A stretch of DNA of 64,000 nucleotides from Nannocystis bainbridge (GTDB lineage Bacteria > Myxococcota_A > Polyangia > Nannocystales > Nannocystaceae), in NCBI RefSeq assembly GCF_028368995.1, contig NZ_JAQNDL010000004.1:380001-444000 (forward strand). Reading direction: 5' to 3'. The notes under the pieces are model-generated. The model saw only the letters and a program-made list of their open reading frames with translations, was not told the origin of the DNA and made no database searches. Each line of letters opens with the position of its first letter. Position 1 is the stretch's first letter. A program made the translations under genes and the position numbers. This document shows, piece after piece, positions 22,230 through 33,781 of this stretch.

Positions 22230-24320
22230 ATGAGTGCGAGCGCGAGCGCGGCTCACTACGTGCAAGAGGTCGGCGCGATCCTCGGGACCGCGGCCGTGAC
22301 CAGCTTGCTGTCGCAGCGGCTGCGTCAGCCGCCGGTGCTCGGCTACCTGGTCGCGGGCATGATCCTCGGCCCGCACGTGCCGGGCATCATCATCGGCGGC
22401 GAGGGCAGCGTGCAGCTGGCCCACGCGCTGTCCGAGTTCGGCGTGATCCTGCTGATGTTCACCATCGGCATCGAGTTCAGCCTGCGGAAGATCGTGAAGA
22501 TCGGGCTGCCGGCGGCGCTGACGGCGGTGATCGAGGTCGGGCTGATGATCTCGCTCGGCTACATGATCGGGGGGCTGTTCGGCTGGAGCTCGACCGCGAG
22601 CCTGTTCGTCGGCGCGTGCCTCGGCATCTCGTCGACGATGCTGGTGGCCAAGGCGTTCGAGGAGCAGCGGCTGCGCGGCGGCTTCGTCGAGGTCGTGTTC
22701 GCGGTGCTGGTGTTCGAGGACATGATCGCCATCCTGCTGCTGGCGATCCTCACCGGCCTGGCCTCGGGGACAGGTCTGTCGCCGATCGACTTCGCGCTGA
22801 CCGTGGGCAAGCTGCTGGCGTTCCTGCTGGCGATGCTGGCGGCGGGCCTGCTGGTGGTGCCGCGCTTCATCCGCGGGGTGGTCCGGATCGGGCGCGCCGA
22901 GACGACGCTGATCGCGGGCATCGCGGTGTGCTTCGGTATGGCGGCGTTCGCCTCGGCCTCGGGCTACTCGGTCGCGCTCGGGGCGTTCCTCGCCGGCATG
23001 CTGGTGTCGGAGTCGGGCGAGGGGCCGAAGGTCGAGCACGTGATCCAGCCGCTGCGCGACCTGTTCGCCGCGGTGTTCTTCATCTCCATCGGGATGACGA
23101 TCGACCCGGTGCTGGTGGCCCAGCACTGGTTGCCGGTGGTGGTGCTGACGGCGGTGGTGCTGGTCGGCAAGGTCGTCGGCGTGTCGTTCGGGTCGTTCCT
23201 GGCCGGCAACGGGCTGCGCCGCTCGGTCCGCGCCGGCATGAGCCTGGCCCAGATCGGCGAGTTCTCGTTCATCATCGCCGGCCTCGGCCTGCAGACCGGC
23301 GCGATCCCGGACTACATCCTGCCGATCATGGTGGCGGTCTCGATCCTCACCTCGATCACCACGCCGGTGATGGTCCGCCGGTCCGAGCGCGGAGCCGAGG
23401 CGATCGATCGCTGGCTGCCCGATCGCGTGCAGACGTTCGTGACGTTCTACGACGGGTGGATCGAGCAGCTGCGCGCGGCGCCCCGCAGCGCGACCGCCGG
23501 TCGCCGGGTGCGCGGGCCGCTGTTGATGCTGACCGTCGACGCGGCGCTGCTGGTGGCGCTGCTCGCCGGCTCGAGTCTGGTCCACTGGCAGGCGGTCGAG
23601 GCGATGTTCCAGGCGACGCGGCTGTCGCCGACGGTGATCGAGATCTTGTACGTCGGCGCGACGCTGACGCTGGCGGGCGTGCTGTTCGTCGGCGTGCTGC
23701 GGCGGGCGGCGGCGCTGGCCCGCGCGCTGGCGACGGTGGTCCTGCCGACCCGCGACGACGGCAAGCTCGACCTCGGCTCGGCGCCGCGGCGGGCGTTCAC
23801 GGTGGCGATCGAGCTGGCGCTGTCGCTGGTGATCGGGCTGCCGCTGGTCGCGGTGCTGCAGCCGTTCCTGCCGCTCAGCTCGGGCTTCGCGGTGTTCGTG
23901 CTGGTGGTCGCGGCGCTCGGTTACAACGTGTGGCGCAGCATCGGCAACCTCGATGGCCACGTGCGCGCGGGCACCGAGCTGATCGTCGAGGTGCTGGCCC
24001 GCCAGGGCCGCCAGGGCAGCGGCCCGGCCGCCCACCAGTCGCTGGTCGAGGTGGCGCCGATGCTGCCCGGCTTCCCCGACATGACGCCGGTGACGCTGGC
24101 GGCCACGAGCCCGGCGATCGGGCAGACGCTGGCGGAGCTCAACCTGCGCGCGCGCACGGGCGCGTCGGTGCTGTCGATCAACCGCGCCGGCGCGGGCGTG
24201 GTGCTGCCCGAGGCCAACGAGCGGCTGCAGGTCGGCGACACGCTGACGCTGGCCGGCGGCCACGAGGCGGTCGAGCGCGCCTCGGCGCTGCTACAGCGCG
24301 GGATCTCCCCCGGCGATTGA
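22230..24320 (+). CDS. Kef-type CPA2 cation/proton antiporter with C-terminal TrkA-C domain
   Basis: A 696-residue membrane antiporter. The first 385 residues are the CPA2 exchanger core (LLMFTIGIEFSLRKIVKIG, then FVGACLGISSTMLVAKAFEE, and FAAVFFISIGMTIDPVL). About residues 430-565 contain four further membrane helices not usual in KefB/C. The protein ends in a TrkA-C ligand-binding domain (about 610-690: ATSPAIGQTLAELNLRARTG). The TrkA-N Rossmann domain of classical Kef proteins is absent, so nucleotide gating is unlikely; ions may be K+ or Na+. The stop is followed 10 bp later by a 14-bp repeat array. Confidence 0.85.
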   Translation: MSASASAAHYVQEVGAILGTAAVTSLLSQRLRQPPVLGYLVAGMILGPHVPGIIIGGEGSVQLAHALSEFGVILLMFTIGIEFSLRKIVKIGLPAALTAVIEVGLMISLGYMIGGLFGWSSTASLFVGACLGISSTMLVAKAFEEQRLRGGFVEVVFAVLVFEDMIAILLLAILTGLASGTGLSPIDFALTVGKLLAFLLAMLAAGLLVVPRFIRGVVRIGRAETTLIAGIAVCFGMAAFASASGYSVALGAFLAGMLVSESGEGPKVEHVIQPLRDLFAAVFFISIGMTIDPVLVAQHWLPVVVLTAVVLVGKVVGVSFGSFLAGNGLRRSVRAGMSLAQIGEFSFIIAGLGLQTGAIPDYILPIMVAVSILTSITTPVMVRRSERGAEAIDRWLPDRVQTFVTFYDGWIEQLRAAPRSATAGRRVRGPLLMLTVDAALLVALLAGSSLVHWQAVEAMFQATRLSPTVIEILYVGATLTLAGVLFVGVLRRAAALARALATVVLPTRDDGKLDLGSAPRRAFTVAIELALSLVIGLPLVAVLQPFLPLSSGFAVFVLVVAALGYNVWRSIGNLDGHVRAGTELIVEVLARQGRQGSGPAAHQSLVEVAPMLPGFPDMTPVTLAATSPAIGQTLAELNLRARTGASVLSINRAGAGVVLPEANERLQVGDTLTLAGGHEAVERASALLQRGISPGD

Positions 24321-24329
24321 AGACGGCGG

Positions 24330-24399
24330 GCATGCTCGATCGAGCATGTCCGATGGAACATGGCAAATCGGACATGTCGTGAGCGACATGTCCGAAGAC
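24330..24399. repeat. 14-bp unit array, 5 units, between convergent genes
   Basis: Units start at 24330 (GCATGC), 24344 (GCATGT), 24358 (ACATGG), 24372 (ACATGT) and 24386 (ACATGT). The first and second form a perfect 18-bp palindrome (CATGCTCGATCGAGCATG), and the fourth and fifth form a perfect 7-bp stem with a TGAG loop. It fills nearly the whole 88-bp gap between the two stop codons. Confidence 0.93.
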
Positions 24400-24408
24400 G
24401 CAGCCGGG

Positions 24409-24900
24409 TCAGGCGCGCGCGAGCTCGGCGGTGGCGGCGACGATGCGGTCCAGCGAGCGGGCGAGCACGTGGGCGTCGTCGACGACCTCGAGGCGGACGG
24501 CGGGGTGGGCGGCCGCCCAGGCCTCGACGGCGGCGACGGGGATGAGCTCGTCGTCGCGGCCGTGGATGGCGATCGTCGGGCAGGGCGGCGCGAGGTCGAG
24601 GGCGTCGGCCGGCGGCTCGTGCACGATCAGGGCCGGGGCGGCGAGCACGAGGCCGTGCACGCGACCGCCGGCGCGATGGTGGAGGATCGCGCCGCACAGG
24701 GCGGTGAGGCCGCCGTAGCTCGAGCCGACCAGGACGCAGCCGTCGTGGGCGGCGAGCTCGGGCAGCAGCGCGGCGACGCGCGCGGCGAGGTTCATGCCGG
24801 TGAAGTCGGGGGCCACGAGGTCGAGACCGGCGGCCCGCAGCGCCTGCGCCTTGCGGCCCTGCGGGCTGCCCTCGAGACCGTGGCAGAAGACGACCTTCAT
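24409..24900 (-). CDS. YqiA-like alpha/beta hydrolase (esterase)
   Basis: A 163-residue minimal alpha/beta hydrolase. The nucleophile elbow is GSSYGG, the acid is in HGRDDELIP, and the histidine is in DDAHVL; all three catalytic residues are present and correctly spaced. The opening FCHGLEGSPQGRKAQAL is typical of the YqiA/UPF0227 branch. It probably cleaves small acyl esters. The start ATG at 24900 leaves 42 bp to the divergent aat gene. Confidence 0.82.
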   Translation of the reverse strand: MKVVFCHGLEGSPQGRKAQALRAAGLDLVAPDFTGMNLAARVAALLPELAAHDGCVLVGSSYGGLTALCGAILHHRAGGRVHGLVLAAPALIVHEPPADALDLAPPCPTIAIHGRDDELIPVAAVEAWAAAHPAVRLEVVDDAHVLARSLDRIVAATAELARA

Positions 24901-24942
24901 CGCCGGACAGGATACGCGGCGGGCCGGCGCTCGTGGTAGGCC

Positions 24943-26070
24943 ATGGCCATGCCGGTGTTCGCGCTGACGGACGAGCTGGTGTTCCCGGACCCGGGGCAGG
25001 CCGAGCCGGACGGGCTGCTGGCGCTCGGCGGCGACTTGCGGCCCGAGCGGGTGCTGCTGGCGTACGCGCACGGGATCTTCCCGTGGAACAGCGAGGACGA
25101 GCCGCTGCTGTGGTGGTCGCCGGCGCCGCGGGCGGTGCTGGAACCGGGGGCGATCGCGGTGCCGCGCTCGCTGGCCAAGGCGATCCGTCGCCGGCCTTAC
25201 CGCATCACCCTCGACCTGGCCTTCGAGGCAGTCATCGCCGCGTGCGCCGAGACGCCGCGGCCGGGCCAGGACCGCACGTGGATCACGCCGGCGATCCGGG
25301 CGGCGTTCACCGATCTTCACCGCCGCGGATTGGCCCACAGCGTCGAGGCGTGGGACGGCGAGGAGCTGGTCGGCGGGCTGTACGGGCTGGCGCTGGGGTC
25401 GGTGTTCTGCGGCGAGAGCATGTTCGCCCGCGCCGACGATGCCTCGAAGATCGCGTTCGTGGCCCTGGCCGAGCAGCTGCGGCGGTGGGAATTCTCGATG
25501 ATCGATTGCCAGGTCGAGTCGGACCACCTGCGTCGCTTCGGGGCGACGCCGCTGGAGCGCGTGGCGTTCATGCGCCGGCTGGCGGCCGGGGTGGCGCAGC
25601 CGTGGCGGGTCGGGCTGTGGACGCTCGACGAGGAGCTGGCCGGCCGCGCCGAGGGCGGGCCGCCGGCGCACACCGCCGGGCCGCCGGTGATGTGGAGAAT
25701 GTCCCAAGAGACAGGTGATGCGTCCGCCGGCGAGGGGCGGAGCCGGCGCAAGCGGCGAGGCCGCGGCGACTGCGAGCTGGCGCGAGGGACAGGTGCTTCG
25801 ACGGGGCGCGCGGCCGAGGCCGCGAGTGAGATGTCTCGAGGGACAGGTGGATCGGCGGGGTCCGGGGCAGAGGCTGCGCCCGCGAGTGAGGCGTCCCGCG
25901 GGAAGAAGGACGCGCCCGAGCCCGACCTGCCGCGCGGGACAGATCCAGGGGTGGTCCGCGGGGCCGCGGAGGGCACGATGGGCGCAGAGACCGAGGACAC
26001 GAACATGTCTCCGGGGACAGGTGGCGAGGGCGCCGCTGCTTCGGGCTCCTCGGGCCGGCGGGAGCCCTGA
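24943..26070 (+). CDS. aat: Leucyl/phenylalanyl-tRNA-protein transferase with repeat-built C-terminal extension
   Basis: Aat attaches Leu or Phe to proteins with N-terminal Arg or Lys, marking them for ClpS/ClpAP (N-end rule). The core (residues 1-235) is complete, with GGDLRPERVLLAYAHGIFPW, WWSPAPRAVL, ESMFARADDASKIA and DCQVESDHLRRFG. A normal Aat ends soon after this. Here about 135 further residues follow, low in complexity and punctuated by five RGTGG-like peptides. These peptides come from in-frame copies of the CAGG-variant 14-bp unit. The start is ATG at 24943, or the ATG two codons on. Confidence 0.92.
   Translation: MAMPVFALTDELVFPDPGQAEPDGLLALGGDLRPERVLLAYAHGIFPWNSEDEPLLWWSPAPRAVLEPGAIAVPRSLAKAIRRRPYRITLDLAFEAVIAACAETPRPGQDRTWITPAIRAAFTDLHRRGLAHSVEAWDGEELVGGLYGLALGSVFCGESMFARADDASKIAFVALAEQLRRWEFSMIDCQVESDHLRRFGATPLERVAFMRRLAAGVAQPWRVGLWTLDEELAGRAEGGPPAHTAGPPVMWRMSQETGDASAGEGRSRRKRRGRGDCELARGTGASTGRAAEAASEMSRGTGGSAGSGAEAAPASEASRGKKDAPEPDLPRGTDPGVVRGAAEGTMGAETEDTNMSPGTGGEGAAASGSSGRREP
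25697..26030. repeat. Five dispersed in-frame 14-bp unit pairs in the aat 3' end
   Basis: Pairs have their second (ACAGGT-type) unit at 25711, 25789, 25843, 25939 (ACAGAT) and 26017; the first units are GAATGT, AGCTGG, AGATGT, ACCTGC and ACATGT. Spacings (78, 54, 96, 78 bp) are all multiples of three, so every pair is read in the same frame. Between them lies Ala/Gly/Glu-rich coding sequence. Confidence 0.85.
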
Positions 26071-26183
26071 ACCGCTGCGGGGCCGCGGGCCCGGGGAGCG
26101 ACGGCGCCGCGACGTCACGGGGCCATCGGCTGCGACGGGCGTGACGCGCGGGAAGGCGCGAGGTATCCTTCGCGCCCTCTCGC

Positions 26184-29567
<3,384 letters not shown>

Positions 29568-29595
29568 ACTGATCGCGGGCGCGGCACCCCGACGC

Positions 29596-29637
29596 GCATG
29601 AACGAGAGAACATGTCTCGAGAGACAGACATTATGCG
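29596..29637. repeat. 14-bp unit array, 3 units, upstream of the ATPase/TOPRIM module
   Basis: Units start at 29596 (GCATGA), 29610 (ACATGT) and 29624 (ACAGAC). The junction of the last two is a perfect 14-bp palindrome, TGTCTCGAGAGACA. It lies 28 bp past the stop of the propeller gene and about 100 bp before the ATPase gene. Confidence 0.78.
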
Positions 29638-29740
29638 CTGACTGCGCGTGTGGTCGATGTCTTCCAGGCGCGCGAGCGGCCGTACGCCCGGTGCGAGGTC
29701 GAGTGACGGAGGCGTGGGGCTGGAGTAGATTTCTCCCCGA

Positions 29741-30826
29741 ATGTCCTCGCCCGCATGGTTCATTCGCTCCGTCTCGGTGCAGAAGTTCGGGTGCCTCAAG
29801 GACGTGAACGCAGCGTTGACGCCGCTGCACGCGTTCATCGGGCCGAACGATAGCGGCAAGAGCACGCTGCTGCGCGCGCTGCGGACGGCGATGCACCTGG
29901 TTCGAAGGTCATTTATTCGCGCGCCGAATGACGAAATTCAGCCCTTTGATCCGGGACCACTCTGTAGCGGGACGGCCATGCAGCTCGCCTTCGGGCCAGA
30001 TCGTGCAAAGAGCCATTTCAACTTGAAGATCCTCGATGAGGGTAACTTCGCGGAGTCCGGTGGGTCGAAGCCGTTGCTGGCGTCTCAGCGAAGCTGGATC
30101 GGGCCGCGGTCGACCAAACGAGGTTCAACGCTAACGTGGCCTCCGGAGATTTTGCCGCTGCTCGACTCGGGCGCTCGGCTCGTGCACCTAAACCCGAGCT
30201 CGCTGCGTGAGCCGAGCGAGCTCATCCCTGAGGGCGGTGGAAACGAGCTCATCGACGAGTACGGGCGGGGGCTGCCGGCCATTTACGACGCAATCCTCAA
30301 TCGCGGGGATGATGCATTCTTGCGCATGGTCGAGGGCGTTCGTCGTTTGTTTCCGACGATCAAGGCAGTCCGCCTCAAGGTGATGTCGAAGAGCACTAAG
30401 GCGCTGGAGGTGGAGCTTGTTTCGGGGGAGCGAGTGCCCGCGGCATTCCTCAGCGAGGGGCTCCTGTTCTATCTCGCCTTCGCGGCGTTGCAGCACCTCG
30501 ATCCGGTCGCGCTGTTGCTGATCGAGGAGCCCGAGAATGGGCTGCACCCGGCGCGAATCGCCGACGTCATGCGGATCCTGCGGGAGATCTCGAGTACGAC
30601 GCAGGTGGTGCTGACGACCCATAGTCCGCTCGTGATCAACGAGATGCAGGGCGACGAGGTCAGCGTGGTCACGCGCGATCGAGACAAGGGCACGATGGTC
30701 CGTCGCCTCGACTCGACCCCGAACTTCATCGAGCGCTCGAAGGTCTACGCCCTCGGAGAGCTGTGGCTGAGCTACGCGAACGGCGACGACGAGGGGCCGC
30801 TGCTCACCGCGCAGGTCGTGACATGA
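29741..30826 (+). CDS. AAA/ABC-type ATPase of a two-gene candidate defence module
   Basis: A 361-residue OLD/RecF-like (AAA_15/AAA_21) ATPase. The Walker A is GPNDSGKST (residues 34-42), an ABC-type signature is LSEGLLFYLAFAAL (about 237), the Walker B is LLLIEEPENGLHP (about 259), and the switch histidine is VVLTTHSPLVIN (about 292). The arm between is short, with no long coiled coil. It overlaps the next gene as ATGA (30823-30826), so the two products are probably made in fixed ratio. Codon use is less GC-biased than in neighbours, most plainly at 29880-30480, which suggests transfer. Confidence 0.8.
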   Translation: MSSPAWFIRSVSVQKFGCLKDVNAALTPLHAFIGPNDSGKSTLLRALRTAMHLVRRSFIRAPNDEIQPFDPGPLCSGTAMQLAFGPDRAKSHFNLKILDEGNFAESGGSKPLLASQRSWIGPRSTKRGSTLTWPPEILPLLDSGARLVHLNPSSLREPSELIPEGGGNELIDEYGRGLPAIYDAILNRGDDAFLRMVEGVRRLFPTIKAVRLKVMSKSTKALEVELVSGERVPAAFLSEGLLFYLAFAALQHLDPVALLLIEEPENGLHPARIADVMRILREISSTTQVVLTTHSPLVINEMQGDEVSVVTRDRDKGTMVRRLDSTPNFIERSKVYALGELWLSYANGDDEGPLLTAQVVT

Positions 30827-31437
30827 AGCGCGTCGTCCTCGGCGGGGAAGGGCCGAACGAGCTCGGCGGCTGGTGCAACCTGCCCCCGTATCGCGCAGAA
30901 ACACCGGTTCCGGGGGTGCTCGAGGCGCTGTTGCGGCACGTCCGTCCTGACGGATGGATCGTCATCGACGCCGTAGTTTGGAGCTCGATCCGGAAGTATC
31001 GCGCCGGAGGTCACGCGGACGCCGAGGAGCGCAACGTGCTCGGTCTGGTCTTGAAGGCGCGAGAGCGCGGCGCCGACATCGTCGCCTTCGCGCGCGACTG
31101 CGACGGCGACGGAGCGCAGCACCGCCGCCGAATCGCCTCGATCGACGTCGGGCTCGCGCGCGCGCGCGAAGAGTTTCCGCAGGGTCCAGCCGTGATTGGT
31201 GGGAGCGCCGTGCGCATGCTCGAGGCTTGGGTCCTCGCTATCGGCGGCGAGCGACGGACCGAAGAGATGGGTCGAGAGGGACTTGAGACGGGATTTCAGC
31301 GGTTCCAGATCCCGCTCAAGAAGACCCCTGCGCTGGTCGACTTTGTTCAGAAGGCGGACCTCGGCAGGATTCCCGCCGATGCCGTGTCGCTGACGAAATG
31401 GTTGGCGCGAGCGCGTGAGGTCCTCGCTCCGTCTTGA
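30823..31437 (+). CDS. TOPRIM-like partner of the ATPase (possible nuclease)
   Basis: A 204-residue protein. Near the N terminus is VVLGGEGPNELGGW, with a conserved-looking glutamate after a beta strand. Around residues 88-96 is VAFARDCDGDG, an acidic DxDxD cluster after another strand. This E ... DxD order is that of TOPRIM-fold proteins such as DUF4276/DUF4435 nucleases, which commonly pair with AAA ATPases in phage defence. I cannot name the family with certainty. The ATG overlaps the ATPase stop. No other gene follows on this strand. Confidence 0.6.
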   Translation: MKRVVLGGEGPNELGGWCNLPPYRAETPVPGVLEALLRHVRPDGWIVIDAVVWSSIRKYRAGGHADAEERNVLGLVLKARERGADIVAFARDCDGDGAQHRRRIASIDVGLARAREEFPQGPAVIGGSAVRMLEAWVLAIGGERRTEEMGREGLETGFQRFQIPLKKTPALVDFVQKADLGRIPADAVSLTKWLARAREVLAPS

Positions 31438-31456
31438 GCACGCCTCGATCCGCTGG

Positions 31457-31625
31457 GCATGTCCGAACGGTCAGCAGCGATGAACGCTCGGGACATGTCG
31501 CTCGCGGTCTAGACCCCACTCGTCCGGCGCGAATGGCTGGCACTCGGGACATGTCCTGTCGGTCAGACTGGTTGACCGATCTCTGGCGCTAGCGAGCGGC
31601 TGGCACTCGGGACATGTCCCTCGCG
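31457..31625. repeat. Degenerate 14-bp units and a ~60-bp direct repeat, non-coding
   Basis: CATG units start at 31457 (GCATGT), 31493, 31549 and 31612 (all ACATGT). The 31493-31549 interval is 56 bp, four unit lengths, but the others are out of phase. GGCTGGCACTCGGGACATGTCC occurs near 31535 and 31599, giving a longer direct repeat. The region separates the TOPRIM-like gene from the convergent Cys-rich lipoprotein. Confidence 0.65.
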
Positions 31626-31626
31626 G

Positions 31627-31974
31627 CTAGTCCCACTCGCACACGCGGTGCTTGCACTTCTGGCCGGCGGCGCAGTCGGCGGCGGTGCTGCAGGCGTAGA
31701 AGCAGCGCTTGTGCTCGCACAGCAGGCCGGCGGGGCACTCGGCGTCGGCCTCGCACTCGAAGGTGCACATGCCGCCGTCGCACTCCTTCTTGTCGCAGCA
31801 GTGGCCGGAGCTGCACTCGTCGTCGTCGTCGCAGAAGGCCCCGATGCCGCCGGGGCAGTTGGGGTCGTAGCGGCAGTCGCCTCCAGGGAGGCCCGGGGGT
31901 CCGCAGGTGACGCTCAGCAGGGCGCCGATGGAGAGGCCGAGGAGGGTGTGAAGCCAGCCGGGCGATCGGTGCAT
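31627..31974 (-). CDS. Cysteine-rich lipoprotein
   Basis: A 115-residue exported lipoprotein. The signal LLGLSIGALLSVTCGPP ends in a lipobox, and the mature part is packed with cysteines in pairs: CDDDDECSSGHCCDKKECDG and CEADAECPAGLLCEHKRC. These look like two or three small disulfide-knotted modules of the Dickkopf/EGF-like type that recur in myxobacterial proteins. Function unknown. The start ATG at 31974 gives the signal peptide. Confidence 0.72.
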   Translation of the reverse strand: MHRSPGWLHTLLGLSIGALLSVTCGPPGLPGGDCRYDPNCPGGIGAFCDDDDECSSGHCCDKKECDGGMCTFECEADAECPAGLLCEHKRCFYACSTAADCAAGQKCKHRVCEWD

Positions 31975-32012
31975 GGAGCGAGGATCGACGGGGACGCGGA
32001 GGACGTCAACGG

Positions 32013-32567
32013 TCAGGGCTGCGGTCCGGAAGCCCCGGCCGTGAGCAGGGCCGCGTCGAGCCGGGCCTCGAGATCGGCGCCGGGCAGGGCCCACACGCCG
32101 ATGAGGCCGGCCGCGCGGGCGGCGTCGATGTTGCCGCGCTGATCGTCGATGACGACGACGTCCGAGGCGAGGCCGCGGAGGTGCGCCCAGAAGCGCGGGT
32201 CGGGCTTGGCGACGCCGAGTTCGCCGCTGCAGAGCCAGTGATCGACGAGGCCGGAGTCGCCGATCTGGTCACGCACGAGGGGCAGCCAGGCGCGGGCGAA
32301 GTTGGTGGCGAGGGCGATCCGGTGGCCCCGCGCGCGCAGGCGCGAGACGAGCGCGAGCCGGTCTGTCCGCAGGCGCAGGCAGGCGCGGTAGGCGGCGGCG
32401 GTCGCCGGGTCCCAGAAGTCGTCTTCGTCGATCGCGCCGACCCGCAGGCGGTGCCAGCGGTCGCGGTCGGGGGCGCCGTCGAGCTCCCGCCACGACGGCT
32501 CGGCGAGCACGCCGATCAGGTCGAAGGCGACGAGCGGGAGGGCGGACGAGGAGGTCGGTTCGGACAT
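32013..32567 (-). CDS. HAD-superfamily phosphatase (YihX-like)
   Basis: A 184-residue haloacid-dehalogenase hydrolase. Motif I is VAFDLIGVL with the nucleophilic aspartate; the second acid usual in DxD phosphatases is not present, as in the YihX/DxGxV branch. Motif II is ATNFAR, motif III GVAKPDPRFW, and motif IV VVIDDQRGNIDAAR. It probably acts on a small phosphorylated metabolite. The ATG at 32567 lies next to an AT-rich patch (TTAAAAAAG at 32570-32578) in the leader. Confidence 0.82.
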   Translation of the reverse strand: MSEPTSSSALPLVAFDLIGVLAEPSWRELDGAPDRDRWHRLRVGAIDEDDFWDPATAAAYRACLRLRTDRLALVSRLRARGHRIALATNFARAWLPLVRDQIGDSGLVDHWLCSGELGVAKPDPRFWAHLRGLASDVVVIDDQRGNIDAARAAGLIGVWALPGADLEARLDAALLTAGASGPQP

Positions 32568-32679
32568 GGTTAAAAAAGGGTCGGGCTTCAGGACGTTCAC
32601 GTCTAGCGAGCCGCTCGCGGGACGGAGGTCGACGAGGCCCGGGCCGTCGGCGGGGACCGTAGCTCGTCGCGCCGCGAGG

Positions 32680-32777
32680 AGATGTCCGAACGCACATGCT
32701 CGTATGAACATGCGCATATGGACATGTACAAACAGACATGCGCTTTTGGACCTGCGCGTTCGGACATGTCCTTCACA
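32680..32777. repeat. 14-bp unit array, 7 units, covering the NTase stop codon
   Basis: Units start at 32680 (AGATGT), 32694, 32708, 32722, 32736, 32750 (ACCTGC) and 32764. Spacers are highly varied (TCGTATGA, GCATATGG, ACAAACAG, GCTTTTGG) while ACATG and the trailing purine pair stay fixed. The stop codon of the nucleotidyltransferase gene (32775-32773) is inside the last unit. Confidence 0.93.
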
Positions 32778-33780
32778 GCAGGCCGTAGCGGACCAGGTGG
32801 TCGGGGGAGCGCTGCCACAGGTGGCCGACCACGGCGGTGGCGGCCTCGTCGAAGCGCTCGGCGCCGGCGCGCAGGCGGCGGTACACCGGGGAGGCGTCCC
32901 GGACGTCGTAGGCGAGGAGGTCGAGGGCGCGGCGGGTGTCGGGCTCGGCGAGGGCGGCGAGGAAGGCGTCGTAGGCGGTGACGAGGCCGGCGCACAGGGG
33001 GAGGCCGTCCAGCGGGCGCAGGGCGTCGGCGATCCGCAGCAGCGGCGGGCGGGGCAGCTGCTCGGCGAGCCAGCCGTCGCGGGCCTCGTCGGGCAGCAGC
33101 GCGGCGCGGCAGAACACGGCGAGGTTGGCGAGGTGCCACAGCTTGCGCGAGTGACGGAGCTTGAAGTAGCGGATGGCCCAGTGCTTGCCGGCGTTCTCGA
33201 CCTTGAACCGGTAGTCGACGCAGATCGTGCGGTAGTAGCGGTGGAGGTCGTTGCTCAGCGAGGTGAGGTAGCGGCCGCGGGTGATGGCGCCGGCCGTGTA
33301 GGCGCCGAACACCTGCTCGACGATGGCGGCGGCGTCGCCGGCGTTGGCCAGCCAGGCGCCCTCGGTCAGCAGGAGGGCGCGGTAGGTCAGGTGATCGTTG
33401 CTGTCGTCGCGGCCGCCGATGTCGCCGAGCAGGTCGTCGAGGACGACGGCGCTGTGGAAGGTCTTGTCGGGGACGTCGAGGCCGCGGGCGCGCAGGGCGG
33501 CGGCCAGGGCCTCGCGCGCGCCGTCGGCGTCGACGGGGGCGATGGCGCCGCGGCGGTAGACGACGGCCAGGTCGAGGTCGCTGAGGGCGCTCGACTCGTG
33601 GCGGCCGAGCGAGCCGAGCGCGAAGGCGGCGCAGCCTGGCGGGACGGCGCCGACGAGGGCGCGTCGCAGCTCGGCCAGGCGGGCGTGCGAGCCGGCGGCG
33701 GCGGCGAGCACGTGGGACGCGTCGGCTGCGGTCAACCCGAGCTCGGCGAGCAGCGGCGCGTAGTCGACCGGTCCGCGCAT
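32773..33780 (-). CDS. Nucleotidyltransferase-fold protein (GlnD/DUF294-like)
   Basis: A 335-residue protein with an N-terminal nucleotidyltransferase active site, FALGSLGRHESSALSDLDLA (about residues 52-71): the GS motif followed by DxD. The rest is helical (LSNDLHRYYRTICVDYRFK, FKLRHSRKLWHLANLAVFCR), as in the DUF294/GlnD-like family. A transferred nucleotide on a protein or small molecule is likely; no target can be read. Its ATG lies 1 bp after the stop of the HD-domain gene, so the two are co-translated. GlnD proteins carry an NTase and an HD domain in one chain, so this pair may be a split analogue (inference). Confidence 0.72.
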   Translation of the reverse strand: MRGPVDYAPLLAELGLTAADASHVLAAAAGSHARLAELRRALVGAVPPGCAAFALGSLGRHESSALSDLDLAVVYRRGAIAPVDADGAREALAAALRARGLDVPDKTFHSAVVLDDLLGDIGGRDDSNDHLTYRALLLTEGAWLANAGDAAAIVEQVFGAYTAGAITRGRYLTSLSNDLHRYYRTICVDYRFKVENAGKHWAIRYFKLRHSRKLWHLANLAVFCRAALLPDEARDGWLAEQLPRPPLLRIADALRPLDGLPLCAGLVTAYDAFLAALAEPDTRRALDLLAYDVRDASPVYRRLRAGAERFDEAATAVVGHLWQRSPDHLVRYGLL

Positions 33781-33781
33781 G

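Noticed and set aside
29741..31437. Naming the ATPase/TOPRIM pair as PARIS, Gabija or Septu
   Set aside because: The ATPase and the acidic motifs fit several systems; the second protein lacks UvrD helicase motifs (against Gabija), and nothing visible separates the remaining options.
32680..32777. Small ORFs starting in CATG arrays, coding for MS..GTC..-type peptides
   Set aside because: Each CATG provides an ATG in some frame, so repeats automatically generate short frames; they have no conserved body and overlap real genes.
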